Shown here one piece after another: positions 8,831 to 18,572 of a DNA stretch of 64,000 bases. Where the stretch lies: assembly GCF_050433385.1 (NCBI RefSeq), contig NZ_JBNPXI010000002.1, positions 310,001-374,000 of the forward strand, in the 5' to 3' direction. This DNA comes from Brassicibacter mesophilus (GTDB taxonomy: Bacteria; Bacillota; Clostridia; Tissierellales; Proteiniboraceae). Position numbers and translations under genes: made by a program. Position 1 is the first letter of the stretch. Every line of letters starts with the position of its first letter. The notes beneath the pieces were generated by a model. The model did not search any database. It was not told the origin of the DNA and saw only the letters and a program-made list of their open reading frames with translations.

Positions 8831-10906
8831 TTAATGTTTTTCTTGATAACTACAATTTTCGTTAATACATTTGATAGTTACACCCTTTTTTGAACTCTTT
8901 TCTACTAGCAAGCTGTCACAATCTGGACATTTTTTTTCTAGCGGCTTATCCCAAGAAACGAAGTCACATTCTGGATAATTGCTGCACCCGTAAAATTTTC
9001 TACCCCTTTTTGACTTCCTCTCAACGATGTCTCCATTACATTTAGGGCACTTTACACCTATATCTTGAACTAATGGCTTTGTATTCTTACACTCTGGATA
9101 TCCTGGGCACGCTAAAAATTTACCATATCTTCCAAATTTTATTATCATATATTTGCCACATTTCTCACACTTAACATCTGAAACTTCCTCTTGAATTTCA
9201 ATTTTGCTAATTTCATTTTCAGCAACGTCTAAATCTTTCTTAAAATCTTTATAGAAATCTTCAATTACTTTAGTCCAGTATAATTCTCCTTCTTCTATTT
9301 TATCAAGTTGCTGTTCCATATCTGCTGTAAATTCCTCGTTTACAATTCGACTAAAATACTGCTTTAATATTTCAGTTACAATTATACCTAATTCTGTTGG
9401 CTTAAAAGATTTTTTATCTAAAATAACATATCCTCTACTTAAAATCGTGCTTATTGTTGGTGCATAAGTGCTAGGCCTACCTATTCCAAGCTCTTCTAAA
9501 GTTTTGACTAACGAAGCTTCACTATATCTTGCAGGTGGTTGTGTAAAATGCTGCTGAGGATCTATATTCTTTAGCTTAGCCTCCTCACCCACCTCAAGAT
9601 CAGGTATCATTATTTCTTTATCTTCATCAGCAATATTGTAAACCTTAAGAAATCCATCGAAAACTAGTTTTGATCCAGTAGCTTTAAAAATATAATCTGA
9701 CACTGATATTTTTACAGATAGTGTTTCATAAAGAGCTGGACTCATTTGGCTAGCTACAAATCGCTCCCATATCAGTTTATATAATTTATACTGGTCTTTT
9801 TTTAGAGAATCCTTAATCGAATTTGGTGTTCTAAAAACCGAAGTCGGTCTTATAGCCTCATGAGCATCTTGAATATCCTTTTTTTTACCACCCTTAGGCT
9901 TATTGCCTTTTGAAAGATATTTTTCTCCATAGTTATCATTAATAAAACTGGTTGTATTGCCTATAGCCTCATCAGAAATTCTAGTAGAATCAGTTCTAAT
10001 ATAAGATATTAAACCTACACTTCCTTCACCTTTAATATCAACACCCTCGTACAATTGTTGAGCAATTATCATAGTTTTTTTAGTAGAAAATCCTATCCTC
10101 TTTACCGCATCTTGTTGTAAACTACTTGTAGTATATGCAGGATAAGGACTTCTTTTTCTATTTCCTTTTTTAACATCGATAATAGTGAACTTTTCTCCTT
10201 GAATGTTTTGAATAACTTTATCAACATCTTCTTTAGAGTTCAATTCGACTTTTTGCTCTTTTCCATCAACACTTATACCATAGAAAGTAGCTTTATATTT
10301 AAACTTGCTTTTCAGTAAATAAGCGTCTAACGACCAATATTCTTTTGGAATAAACTGCTCTATTTCGTTCTCTCTGTCACATATTAGTTTAGTAGCAATA
10401 GACTGAACTCTACCAGCACTTAATCCTTTTCTTACTTTCTTCCATAAAAGTGGGCTAATTTTATATCCTACCAATCTATCCAACACTCTTCTTGCTTGTT
10501 GAGCATCTACTAAATCTTTATTAATCTTTCTGGGATTCTTTATTGCATTAGTTATGGCACTTTTGGTAATCTCATTAAATTCTATCCTTATATTTTTTGT
10601 TTCATCTATGTTTAAAATATTAGCTAAATGCCATGAAATTGCTTCTCCTTCTCTATCTGGGTCAGTGGCTAAAAAAACACTGTTTGCTTTCTTTGCTTCT
10701 GCCCTTAGTTCTTTTAAAACTGGACCTTTGCCCCTAATTGTTATATATTCAGGATTAAATTTATTCTCTATATCAATCCCTAATTTACTTTTAGGTAAAT
10801 CTCTTACATGTCCTACAGATGCTTTAACTTGGTATTTTTTACCTAAGAATTTTGCAATCGTCTTTGCTTTTGCAGGTGATTCAACTATAACTAAATTTTT
10901 TGCCAA
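8831..10906 (-). CDS. topA: DNA topoisomerase I
   Basis: 691 residues. The Toprim domain is at residues 1-115 with D-P-D-R-E-G, the catalytic tyrosine is in G-L-I-S-Y-I-R-T-D-S (Tyr near 302), and three C-terminal zinc-ribbon modules (C-x2-C ... C) start near residue 580. The enzyme relaxes negative supercoils. TTG at 10906 gives the canonical start M-A-K-N-L-V-I-V-E-S-P-A-K, with GGGGTGG upstream; a GTG at 10915 is also in frame. Confidence 0.97.
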   Translation of the reverse strand: MAKNLVIVESPAKAKTIAKFLGKKYQVKASVGHVRDLPKSKLGIDIENKFNPEYITIRGKGPVLKELRAEAKKANSVFLATDPDREGEAISWHLANILNIDETKNIRIEFNEITKSAITNAIKNPRKINKDLVDAQQARRVLDRLVGYKISPLLWKKVRKGLSAGRVQSIATKLICDRENEIEQFIPKEYWSLDAYLLKSKFKYKATFYGISVDGKEQKVELNSKEDVDKVIQNIQGEKFTIIDVKKGNRKRSPYPAYTTSSLQQDAVKRIGFSTKKTMIIAQQLYEGVDIKGEGSVGLISYIRTDSTRISDEAIGNTTSFINDNYGEKYLSKGNKPKGGKKKDIQDAHEAIRPTSVFRTPNSIKDSLKKDQYKLYKLIWERFVASQMSPALYETLSVKISVSDYIFKATGSKLVFDGFLKVYNIADEDKEIMIPDLEVGEEAKLKNIDPQQHFTQPPARYSEASLVKTLEELGIGRPSTYAPTISTILSRGYVILDKKSFKPTELGIIVTEILKQYFSRIVNEEFTADMEQQLDKIEEGELYWTKVIEDFYKDFKKDLDVAENEISKIEIQEEVSDVKCEKCGKYMIIKFGRYGKFLACPGYPECKNTKPLVQDIGVKCPKCNGDIVERKSKRGRKFYGCSNYPECDFVSWDKPLEKKCPDCDSLLVEKSSKKGVTIKCINENCSYQEKH

Positions 10907-10975
10907 ATAATCCACCCCCGAATACCATAATGCTTGTTATTATATCAAAAATGATATTTTTAGTCTACATGACTC

Positions 10976-12067
10976 TCACCGAATCGTAAATACTTTGCCA
11001 GGCAATTGTCTTATTAAGTTTTTCATCTCTAATATAGTTAATATGCTATTTGTTTTTGAAATATCTATTCCTGTAAGATAAGATATCATGTCACAATGAA
11101 CAGGCTTTTCACTTATACATTTAAGTATCATAAATTCATTTTCACTTAATGAACTATAATCAACTTCCTCTTTCTTAAAATCTTTATATTTTTGTTTTAT
11201 TTCGCCAATTTCCTCAACAATATCTTCTACTGACATCAATAGTTTTGCGCCATCTTTAATTAATAAATTAGTTCCTCTGCTATAAATACTGTTTATATTA
11301 CCTGGTAGTGCAAACACATCCTTACCTTGTTCAATAGCATGGTTAGCAGTTATCAATGATCCACTCTTATCACTTGCTTCTATTACTATTACTCCTAGAG
11401 AAAGTCCACTAATTATTCTGTTCCTTTGAGGAAAATTCTGAGGTAACGGTCTAGTCCCTAATGGAAATTCAGATATTATACATCCATTATTAAGAATTTT
11501 GTTGTATAGCTCTCTATTTGAACTAGGGTATACTATATCAACTCCACATCCCAATACTGCAATAGTTTTAGCATTTGCATTAAGTGCACTTGTATGAACT
11601 TGTGTATCTATGCCTCTTGCAAGTCCACTTACTATAGTAATCCCCATCCTGCCAAGTTCATCAGCAAATCTTTCAGCCGCCCATTTGCCATATGCAGTTG
11701 CTTTTCTAGAGCCAACTATTGCAATTGATATATTATCGATAGATATTAGCTCGCCCATGACATATAACACTTTTGGGCTATCATAAATATTTAACAAAGA
11801 GACTGGATAACGTTCGTCCAAAATCGTCACAACCGTAGCGCCTGATTTTTTAATTTTTTCACATAATTCTTCATAATATACATCATCTCTATATTTTAAG
11901 ATTTCATGTTTAGTTTTTTCATTAATTCCATTAATATTCAAAATATCTTCCTTTGATACATACCAAATTGAACTTATATCTGTAAAATACTCTTCTATCT
12001 TATCGATAGATCTATTAGTAATGCCATTAATACTATTTAACCAAATTAAAACATCCCTCTTATCCAT
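10976..12067 (-). CDS. dprA: DprA, DNA-processing protein
   Basis: 363 residues with an N-terminal helix-hairpin-helix region, then the Rossmann core with I-V-G-S-R-K-A, S-G-L-A-R-G-I-D and G-S-L-I-T-A, and a C-terminal winged helix. DprA loads RecA on incoming single strands during transformation. It lies just downstream of comM, as is common, so two competence genes are adjacent. Only comM is broken. Confidence 0.96.
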   Translation of the reverse strand: MDKRDVLIWLNSINGITNRSIDKIEEYFTDISSIWYVSKEDILNINGINEKTKHEILKYRDDVYYEELCEKIKKSGATVVTILDERYPVSLLNIYDSPKVLYVMGELISIDNISIAIVGSRKATAYGKWAAERFADELGRMGITIVSGLARGIDTQVHTSALNANAKTIAVLGCGVDIVYPSSNRELYNKILNNGCIISEFPLGTRPLPQNFPQRNRIISGLSLGVIVIEASDKSGSLITANHAIEQGKDVFALPGNINSIYSRGTNLLIKDGAKLLMSVEDIVEEIGEIKQKYKDFKKEEVDYSSLSENEFMILKCISEKPVHCDMISYLTGIDISKTNSILTILEMKNLIRQLPGKVFTIR

Positions 12068-12101
12068 AATGTTACCTGCCTTTAATAAGAAATATCATAT
12101 A

Positions 12102-12806
12102 CTATCGAAATCTTCTGTCCAAAGTTCTATATTGAATAGCCTCTGCTATATGATGCTCTTGTATTATTTCTTCATCATCAATATCAGCTATGGTTCTTGC
12201 AATCTTTAAAACTTTATTGTATGCTCGAGCACTAAGTCCTAGCTGTAAAAAAGCATCTTTCAAAAGCTTTTTACTTTTAGTATTGAGCATGCAATATTTA
12301 TTAATATTTTTAGGTGATAATTCAGAATTAGAAAATATTTTTTCTTTTCTATACCTAGATAATTGAATGTTTCTAGCCTTATTAACTCTTTTTTTGATTT
12401 CTTGTGATGACTCGACTTTGTTACGCTTTTCATTTTCAAGGTCTTTATATTCTATAGGAGAAGCTTCTACATGTATATCAATTCTATCTAATAAAGGCCC
12501 ACTAATTTTTCCTAAATACTTTTCGATACTTCTTTGACTACAAGTGCACTCGTGGAGGGCATCACCATAATAGCCACAAGGGCAAGGATTCATGCTGGCT
12601 ACTAGCATAAACTTGGCTGGATATGTAAGTGATGCACTAATTCTTGAAACAGAAACTATTCCATCTTCCATTGGCTGTCTTAATACTTCAATAACGCTTT
12701 TTTTAAACTCAGGAAGCTCATCTAAAAACAAAACGCCATAGTGTGCTAAAGAAATTTCTCCCGGTCTTGGAACTCTACCTCCCCCTACAAGCGATACATC
12801 TGATAT
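12102..12806 (-). pseudogene. comM: ComM/YifB, 3' part, separated by the prophage
   Basis: Reading from the attachment core the frame gives I-S-D-V-S-L-V-G-G-G then P-R-P-G-E-I-S-L-A-H-Y-G-V-L-F-L-D-E-L-P-E-F: the second half of the Mg-chelatase-like AAA+ domain with its Walker B, followed by the C-terminal domain to the stop at 12102. No start codon or ribosome binding site exists between the phage junction and the internal Met of FLDELPEF, so this half is probably not translated while the prophage is present. The 5' part is at 47485-48405. Confidence 0.95.
12793..12806. repeat. attL core
   Basis: 14-bp gatacatctgatat, identical to 47564-47577. It lies in the comM codons for I-S-D-V-S and 18 bp from the end of the integrase gene. 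Joining the comM halves over one copy keeps the frame. Confidence 0.92.
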
Positions 12807-12823
12807 AGTTGTATAAAGGGTGT

Positions 12824-14590
12824 CTATTTTTTCTTTAATAACATTTCTCTATACTTGTGGAATATATCTTGCGGTGTAGTATCAAGGAAATTCCACTCTA
12901 TTTGCATTTTTACTGTTTTATCTCCATACATTAACTTTAAAAACTCAATTACATCTTTACTTTCAAGAATTTTTTTAATATTCTCATCTTTTATATTCTC
13001 TAACATATCTCTATTTCCTGCAAATTCATCTAAAATATTCTCGAATATTTCCTTATTCTCTAAATCCTCTTCAATATTATATACATGGATTTTGTTAATT
13101 ATTTTTTTCAATATTGCATTAGATAAGTTGTTAATATCAATTTCTTTTAAATATTTAACATATTGATTATATTTGTGTTTAACTTTTTCAATTTCTATAT
13201 TAATATACTTCAATTTATTTAATTCACTTTCTTTTTCTTTTATTTCTTCTCTTAAAATATCATTTCTATTTTGATATTCTTCTTTATCAATAATTTCTTC
13301 AGCTAACAATTCAAAGTTTAGCTTCTGTTGTTTTTTTAACTTCAATAATATAGTCTCTAGTTCTTCTTTTCTAGAATCTAAATTATCAGTACTATAATTA
13401 ACTTCAATATACTCATCTAAAGTTTTATTAAAGTCAATTTTATTTTCCTTTATTTTTGATATTTCAGTTTTTACAAAACTAATAACTTCGCTTTCTCTAA
13501 TAGCATTTCTATATTTACATCTGTCTTTTCCGTACATATCATTTAATCTACATACCCATTCATAACCTAAATTATTACTTGTGCTATCTTTTCTCCTATA
13601 GGTTCTTATTTTTTTTCTTTTCATAGCATTTTTACAGTTATGACAATATAGAATATTGCTTAATAGATGTTTATTAGAAGGTCTATTATTATTTTTCTTA
13701 AACATTTCACTTCTTTTCTTTATTTCCGATTGTGTTTCTTTAAATGTTTCGTCATCAATTATTCTTAGTTCTTCTTTTATATTTATAATTTGCTCATCTT
13801 CAGGTATTTTTTTAAAGTCTTTTCTATTAACATCATTCGTTACAACTGTATGTGTAATCTGTTTGCCTATATATAGTTCATTCTCTAGTATCCTTGCAAC
13901 CTGTGTTTGACTCCATTTAACACCCTTTTTTGTTTTAATATTTCTACTATTTAATTCACGTGCGATTTTTTGACTTCCATAGCCTTCATTTAAATATAAT
14001 CTATATATTTCTTTTATAACATCTGATTCGTTTCTATTTACCTTTAAATATCCACTTTCTATATCATACCCGAATGGAAGTCCAGCGTTCCATTTTCCTT
14101 GCTCTTGTGCTTTTCTAATACCAAACTGTATTGCACTGCTTTTTAGCCTACTCTCCTCTTGTGCAGTTGACATAAGCATATTCAATACCATTTCATTAGC
14201 AGGATTTAAACTATTTAGATTTCCATCTTCAAATATTACTCCTACTCCCAAAACTTTTAAATCTTTTAATGCTTTTGTACCATCCTCAACTGAGCGTGTC
14301 CATCTTGTAACATTCTTTACAAATATAGTATCGAATCTCTTTGCTCTAGCATCTTCTATCATTTGGTTAAAAGCATCCCTATTCTTTGCACTAGTGCCAG
14401 TAATCCCTTCGTCAGCGTATATGCCTTTTAATACTTCTTTTATCTTATCTCTCTTATTTAATAATCCTACATCTGCTATATCATATCCTTTTTCTTTGAA
14501 CATTTGCATATAGTGCTTTTTTTGTGCTTCTAAGCTATTTTTTTGATCGTTACTGTCCGTACTTACTCTACAATATGCAACTACTTTCAT
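12824..14590 (-). CDS. int: Large serine integrase
   Basis: 588 residues. The resolvase-type catalytic domain (1-150) has C-R-V-S-T-D-S with Ser10 as nucleophile. A recombinase domain follows, then a zinc ribbon (C-H-N-C ... C ... C near 325-385) and a long coiled coil (about 410-480), the arrangement of phiC31/A118-type integrases. It integrates and, with a directionality factor, excises the phage at comM. Its own promoter and an upstream terminator isolate it from the late genes. Confidence 0.97.
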   Translation of the reverse strand: MKVVAYCRVSTDSNDQKNSLEAQKKHYMQMFKEKGYDIADVGLLNKRDKIKEVLKGIYADEGITGTSAKNRDAFNQMIEDARAKRFDTIFVKNVTRWTRSVEDGTKALKDLKVLGVGVIFEDGNLNSLNPANEMVLNMLMSTAQEESRLKSSAIQFGIRKAQEQGKWNAGLPFGYDIESGYLKVNRNESDVIKEIYRLYLNEGYGSQKIARELNSRNIKTKKGVKWSQTQVARILENELYIGKQITHTVVTNDVNRKDFKKIPEDEQIINIKEELRIIDDETFKETQSEIKKRSEMFKKNNNRPSNKHLLSNILYCHNCKNAMKRKKIRTYRRKDSTSNNLGYEWVCRLNDMYGKDRCKYRNAIRESEVISFVKTEISKIKENKIDFNKTLDEYIEVNYSTDNLDSRKEELETILLKLKKQQKLNFELLAEEIIDKEEYQNRNDILREEIKEKESELNKLKYINIEIEKVKHKYNQYVKYLKEIDINNLSNAILKKIINKIHVYNIEEDLENKEIFENILDEFAGNRDMLENIKDENIKKILESKDVIEFLKLMYGDKTVKMQIEWNFLDTTPQDIFHKYREMLLKKK

Positions 14591-14630
14591 TATCTTTCCT
14601 CCCTATACATTATCTATGTTTATGTTATTA

Positions 14631-14659
14631 TCATACCACATTTAAAATATGTAATACAA
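14631..14659 (-). promoter_or_regulatory. Predicted integrase promoter
   Basis: TTGTAT (14659-14654), 17-nt spacer, TGG-TATGAT (extended -10, 14636-14631). It lies just after the late-operon terminator. Confidence 0.5.
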
Positions 14660-14662
14660 ATT

Positions 14663-14696
14663 CAAAAAAATAGGTAGAGAAAAAATCCCTACCTAT
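14663..14696 (-). terminator. Intrinsic terminator at the end of the late operon
   Basis: Stem ATAGGTAG / CTACCTAT followed by seven Ts on the minus strand. Confidence 0.88.
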
Positions 14697-14712
14697 ATAT
14701 ATAGCAATCTTT

Positions 14713-15564
14713 TTACCACGCCACTACTTCAATTGTCTTTTCAACAAACACACTCTCATCATCACTTAATGTAGCTTTCAATGTATATTCACCCAAACTA
14801 TAATCACCTGCATCAGCCGTTATAGTACAAGTTGTACCTGTTGTACTATCTATTTTCAACCTACTATTACTTACAGACCATATAACTGATTTATCATTAA
14901 CCAAAACACCATTATTATAGATATTTGTCGTATAAGTTTTAGTTTCTAGAATAGCAATTTCACTATCGCCCACTATCTCAATACTATATCCATCTTGAGT
15001 TGGTGGATCAACTGGAACTTCTGGCTCAACATAATCTGCAACTTCATTTTCTTTATCATCATTAGTATTAAATTCACTAAAATCACAATTCAGTATCAAT
15101 AATCCTGGTCTAGTCTTGTCTATTCCTACAACTTTCCAAGCACTACCCATCTTAATAAATCTTTTTCCTTCTATTATATATGTAGTTTCCGCATCATCTT
15201 TCAATGTCACTCTAATTTTCTTATTTGGTAATGTTAAATATTGCCCTGTTTCAATATCAAATATCTTGCTCTCAATAATAGCAGGAAATTCTTTTATTTC
15301 TTCATTTATAAAGAACTTAATATTAAAATCGGCTTGTCTTATTCTTGCTCTATAATTTTCTTTATTTCTATCAATTTGACTAATAATAAGATAATTAATT
15401 CCCTCGTATTCAACTATATCTCCTGTTTTAATCTCATAAATAGTTACAATATACTTATCTGCATAGTAATTTAATGTATCACTTGTATCTTCTAATATTG
15501 CAGATGTTTCAGTATTATTAATTAATACAATCTCACTATCTTTCCAATTCAAATTATTAAGCAT
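14713..15564 (-). CDS. Last late protein, with C-terminal Ig-like domain
   Basis: 283 residues. The N-terminal 170 residues are beta-rich (T-G-D-I-V-E-Y-E-G-I-N-Y-L-I-I, then repeated short strands). After a proline-rich linker (V-E-P-E-V-P-V-D-P-P) come about 90 residues resembling a bacterial Ig-like domain (V-I-W-S-V-S-N ... A-T-L-S-D-D). Such domains decorate tail or capsid proteins and bind surfaces weakly. It follows the tape measure, where Dit/Tal genes are expected, but has no match to them that I can see. SD AAAGGAGTG. Confidence 0.6.
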   Translation of the reverse strand: MLNNLNWKDSEIVLINNTETSAILEDTSDTLNYYADKYIVTIYEIKTGDIVEYEGINYLIISQIDRNKENYRARIRQADFNIKFFINEEIKEFPAIIESKIFDIETGQYLTLPNKKIRVTLKDDAETTYIIEGKRFIKMGSAWKVVGIDKTRPGLLILNCDFSEFNTNDDKENEVADYVEPEVPVDPPTQDGYSIEIVGDSEIAILETKTYTTNIYNNGVLVNDKSVIWSVSNSRLKIDSTTGTTCTITADAGDYSLGEYTLKATLSDDESVFVEKTIEVVAW

Positions 15565-15621
15565 AATAACACTCCTTTATATTCTGGATTCGGTAATTTA
15601 CCGATTCTAATTTGCAAAAAC

Positions 15622-15655
15622 AAAAAATATGGGCTTACCCTTGATGAGTAAACCC
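15622..15655 (-). terminator. Intrinsic terminator after the tape measure
   Basis: Stem GGGTTTAC / GTAAGCCC (one G-T pair), then ATATTTTTTG. Confidence 0.7.
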
Positions 15656-15671
15656 TAATATATATGCTCTC

Positions 15672-17795
15672 CTATGTTAATTTAGGTTTAAAACCTGCAA
15701 GCTTTAATACTTCCATCAAATCCTTAGAAACATTCTTAGATATGTTGTTAAGTTTAGGTATAGTGTCTTTGTCTAAATTACCTTTTACATCTACTTGTAG
15801 CATTCTATCAATTTTTAACTCGATGGGTTGTTGCTTATTAGGTTGACTACCACTAGTATACGGATTGTATTTAGCTGGAATTATAGCCTCTCCACGATGG
15901 ACAAAAGCTAACTGGTCACTCGGTACGAAAGGCGTACCGACATCATATGAAGGTATGTTATAACCACCCGTAATTGTTCTAGTTGTACTACTTGTACTAT
16001 TTGATTTACTCATTTCATCGTTGCTTTTTCTCCAGAACATTAGTTTATCCTTTAACCAATCTACCGTATCGGATACCCAACCTTTTATATCACTCCAAGT
16101 AGTTTTCAAGCCATCCCAAAGAAAATTAAACAACGCTGAACCTATATTTGAAAAACTTTTACCTAATCCTCTAAACCAATCAAATAGAGAATTAAAAATA
16201 TCACTAAACCATGAAGTAACGCTATTCCATACATTTTTAAAAGCATTCCAAATGCCAGTCATTATGTTCGTAGCTATTGTTTTTAATACATCTATTGCTA
16301 TTGTAAGTACTAGCTTAATTGCTTCTATAGATATGTCAAAAATATTTTTTATCATTTGAAAGAAATTACTTGTTATACCTGCTAGAGCGTTCCCCATACC
16401 TTCCCAATCGCCTTTAAAGAGTGCAATAAAAAAATCGAATACGCCCTTTATAATATTTAAGAAGCTTTCAATATTTTCTTTAACAGCTGCCATATACTTT
16501 TGAGTAAATGCCGTTATTTCTTCTCCCCAGTTTTGCCAAATCCACTTAGCAAAATCTACAAATGCTTGAATAAATCCCTGTATAGATTCTATGACTGAGC
16601 CAATAATGTCTTTAATACCTGAAAATGAACTATCTGTAGATGATTCCATATCACCGAATACAGATATAACACCTTTAATCAACTGAATAAATGGACTAAT
16701 TATTGTTCCAATAAAGCCTATTGCCCCTTCTACATGACTAACTATAGTTGGTAAGTTACCAGTTACCCATGTAAGAATTTCATTTACAATAGGCATAAAT
16801 TTCTCACCAATTTCTTGAACAAGTCCTCCAAACATCTTTTTAGCTAAATCTAATTGAACATTGAAATTCCCATCAAATGAGTCACTCACACTAGAAACAG
16901 TTCCTTCTGCTTCCTGCATAGTCACAATAAAATCATCTAGATTTTTAGTTCCATCTAATACGTTACTCATCGCAACTCCTGCACGTGATCCGAATAATTC
17001 TACCGCCTTTTGTGCTCTTTGAGTTGGGTCTTGAATAGCTTGTATTTCTTCAAGCATCTTCTTAAAAGCTTCTGGACTTTCAACTTCCTTAGCTGCAAAA
17101 GTGAATGCTTGTACACTTGAACTTGCATCTAGTCCAGCCTGAGCAAACATATTCATATAACCATTTGTTTCTTCAAATGATAATCCAAGAGCCTTAGCGC
17201 TTGGTGCTACTTGATTTAATGCACTTTGAACACCGCCTAAATCAGTTCCAAAATCCTGACTAGACTTTTTCAACATATCTAAAGTGCCAACCATTTCTTC
17301 ACTAGTTAAATTCCATGCATCACCAATTTTATCAATAGATTTAACAACTTCAACATTATCTTGACTTGTTGTTTTTGCATAATCCATAAATGCCTGTTGG
17401 CTATTTTTTATCTCATCTGTTGTTAATCCCATAGCCTGTTTTAATGCTTCACTTGTTGCAACTATATCTTCCATACTATCTGTATTCACTTTATATAAAT
17501 CTTGACTTAGTTTTCTAATCTCATCGACTTCACTTGCAGTTGCACCAGTTGAACTAGCGAATTTACTCATTTGTTCATCTAAATCAGCTGTAGCACTAAT
17601 ACCTTTTGCTATTGTTCCTGTTATAGCTGCACCTACCGCTACTAATCCACCTGCAATGGAAACTTTCATCCAATTTGACAATCCACCTAATTTATTTTTT
17701 AAAGTTCCATCTGCTTGATCTAAACCTTTATCGAAATTACTTAAATCCATTTCAACTGGAAATACATATTTAGTTAAATCTATTACGTTTGCCAC
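15672..17795 (-). CDS. Tail tape measure protein
   Basis: 707 residues with a GTG start after GGGAGG. It has a glycine/alanine-rich hydrophobic segment near 45-65, long helical stretches, amphipathic Trp/Phe-rich repeats in 330-580, and the common tape-measure C-terminus F-V-P-S-D-Q-L-A-F-V-H-R-G-E-A-I-I-P. Its length sets tail length; about 700 residues implies a tail of roughly 100 nm by the usual ratio. Two intrinsic terminators frame it. Confidence 0.93.
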   Translation of the reverse strand: MANVIDLTKYVFPVEMDLSNFDKGLDQADGTLKNKLGGLSNWMKVSIAGGLVAVGAAITGTIAKGISATADLDEQMSKFASSTGATASEVDEIRKLSQDLYKVNTDSMEDIVATSEALKQAMGLTTDEIKNSQQAFMDYAKTTSQDNVEVVKSIDKIGDAWNLTSEEMVGTLDMLKKSSQDFGTDLGGVQSALNQVAPSAKALGLSFEETNGYMNMFAQAGLDASSSVQAFTFAAKEVESPEAFKKMLEEIQAIQDPTQRAQKAVELFGSRAGVAMSNVLDGTKNLDDFIVTMQEAEGTVSSVSDSFDGNFNVQLDLAKKMFGGLVQEIGEKFMPIVNEILTWVTGNLPTIVSHVEGAIGFIGTIISPFIQLIKGVISVFGDMESSTDSSFSGIKDIIGSVIESIQGFIQAFVDFAKWIWQNWGEEITAFTQKYMAAVKENIESFLNIIKGVFDFFIALFKGDWEGMGNALAGITSNFFQMIKNIFDISIEAIKLVLTIAIDVLKTIATNIMTGIWNAFKNVWNSVTSWFSDIFNSLFDWFRGLGKSFSNIGSALFNFLWDGLKTTWSDIKGWVSDTVDWLKDKLMFWRKSNDEMSKSNSTSSTTRTITGGYNIPSYDVGTPFVPSDQLAFVHRGEAIIPAKYNPYTSGSQPNKQQPIELKIDRMLQVDVKGNLDKDTIPKLNNISKNVSKDLMEVLKLAGFKPKLT

Positions 17796-17820
17796 ATTGT
17801 TACACCTCCCAAAATTTGGG

Positions 17821-17858
17821 TAAAAAAATAAGGATAGCCGATTTTATACGACTACCCT
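17821..17858 (-). terminator. Intrinsic terminator between tail chaperone and tape measure
   Basis: A 9-bp stem AGGGTAGTC / GGCTATCCT (two G-T pairs), then TATTTTTTT. The stem overlaps the stop region of the chaperone gene. Confidence 0.75.
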
Positions 17859-18480
17859 GATATATAATCTTTAGAACTTCTTAATTTATCCCATTCAGGC
17901 TCAGTTTGATATAATGTTCCTTCCTTATATAATACTTTTCGCCCTTCTGGTGTTTGTTCTAGTTGCATTATTCTTAAATGTTTTAAAAAAGATAAGAATA
18001 TTGCGTAAGGCATTTCTATTACTTCTCTATAACCTATACCAATTTCTTTTGAAATAAAAACAACATTCCGCATTATTTCAATTTCTGATTCTCCAACACT
18101 TCCCCCAACATTTGAATTACTTACTTGTCCTCCAATTTGGGGGAGTTGAAGTTTGGGTCTTGAGATATCTCTCTAATATGTTCCATCATTTTAGATACAA
18201 TTAATTTCAAATATCTTAAATCTTTAAGGTTTTTATCTATGTACGTCATATCTATTTCCTTGGACTCATCTAAAGATAATATATCTAATACCATTTGTTT
18301 CAATTTATCTAGTGCCTCTATTTCATCTTTTAGTTTCTCCATATCTTGAGAATACTTGAACATCTTTATAGTAAATTCTGTACTTATTTCGCCTGGAATT
18401 TCAAAAACATCCTCACATTTAGGCATTTTAAATATTAAAGGCTCTTGTACTAATACACTTAAATCAATTATATTTGCCAA
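17852..18480 (-). CDS. Tail assembly chaperone, long form made by -1 frameshift (G-T type)
   Basis: The downstream frame (to the stop at 17852) begins with an ATG at 18073 that has no ribosome binding site. The slippery heptamer CCCAAAC occurs at 18157-18151 in the correct phase (C CCA AAC) of the upstream frame. Slipping back one base opens the second frame through to 17852, giving about 209 residues. The long form would bind the tape measure while the short form coats it. Position between tail tube and tape measure agrees. Confidence 0.8.
18121..18480 (-). CDS. Tail assembly chaperone, short form (G type)
   Basis: 119 residues, TTG start after AAGGAGCGTGTTTATA. Mostly helical (residues 40-105), with no enzyme motif. 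Its place between the major tail protein and the tape measure, and the overlapping -1 frame, identify it as the gpG-like chaperone. Confidence 0.8.
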   Translation of the reverse strand: MANIIDLSVLVQEPLIFKMPKCEDVFEIPGEISTEFTIKMFKYSQDMEKLKDEIEALDKLKQMVLDILSLDESKEIDMTYIDKNLKDLRYLKLIVSKMMEHIREISQDPNFNSPKLEDK

Positions 18481-18572
18481 TATAAACACGCTCCTTATTA
18501 TATAAATTCTTTATTTTTTTAACACAGTCGACTAAGTTAAAATACTAAAGGAAGGTCTGTTTGACCCACTTT

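Noticed and set aside
12102..12731. Complete 209-aa AAA protein
   Set aside because: The Met is internal to ComM (in the Walker B region); this is the 3' fragment of a split gene.
18121..18150. CCCCAAA run as the frameshift site
   Set aside because: Wrong phase for tandem slippage; the in-phase CCCAAAC at 18157-18151 explains the second frame better.
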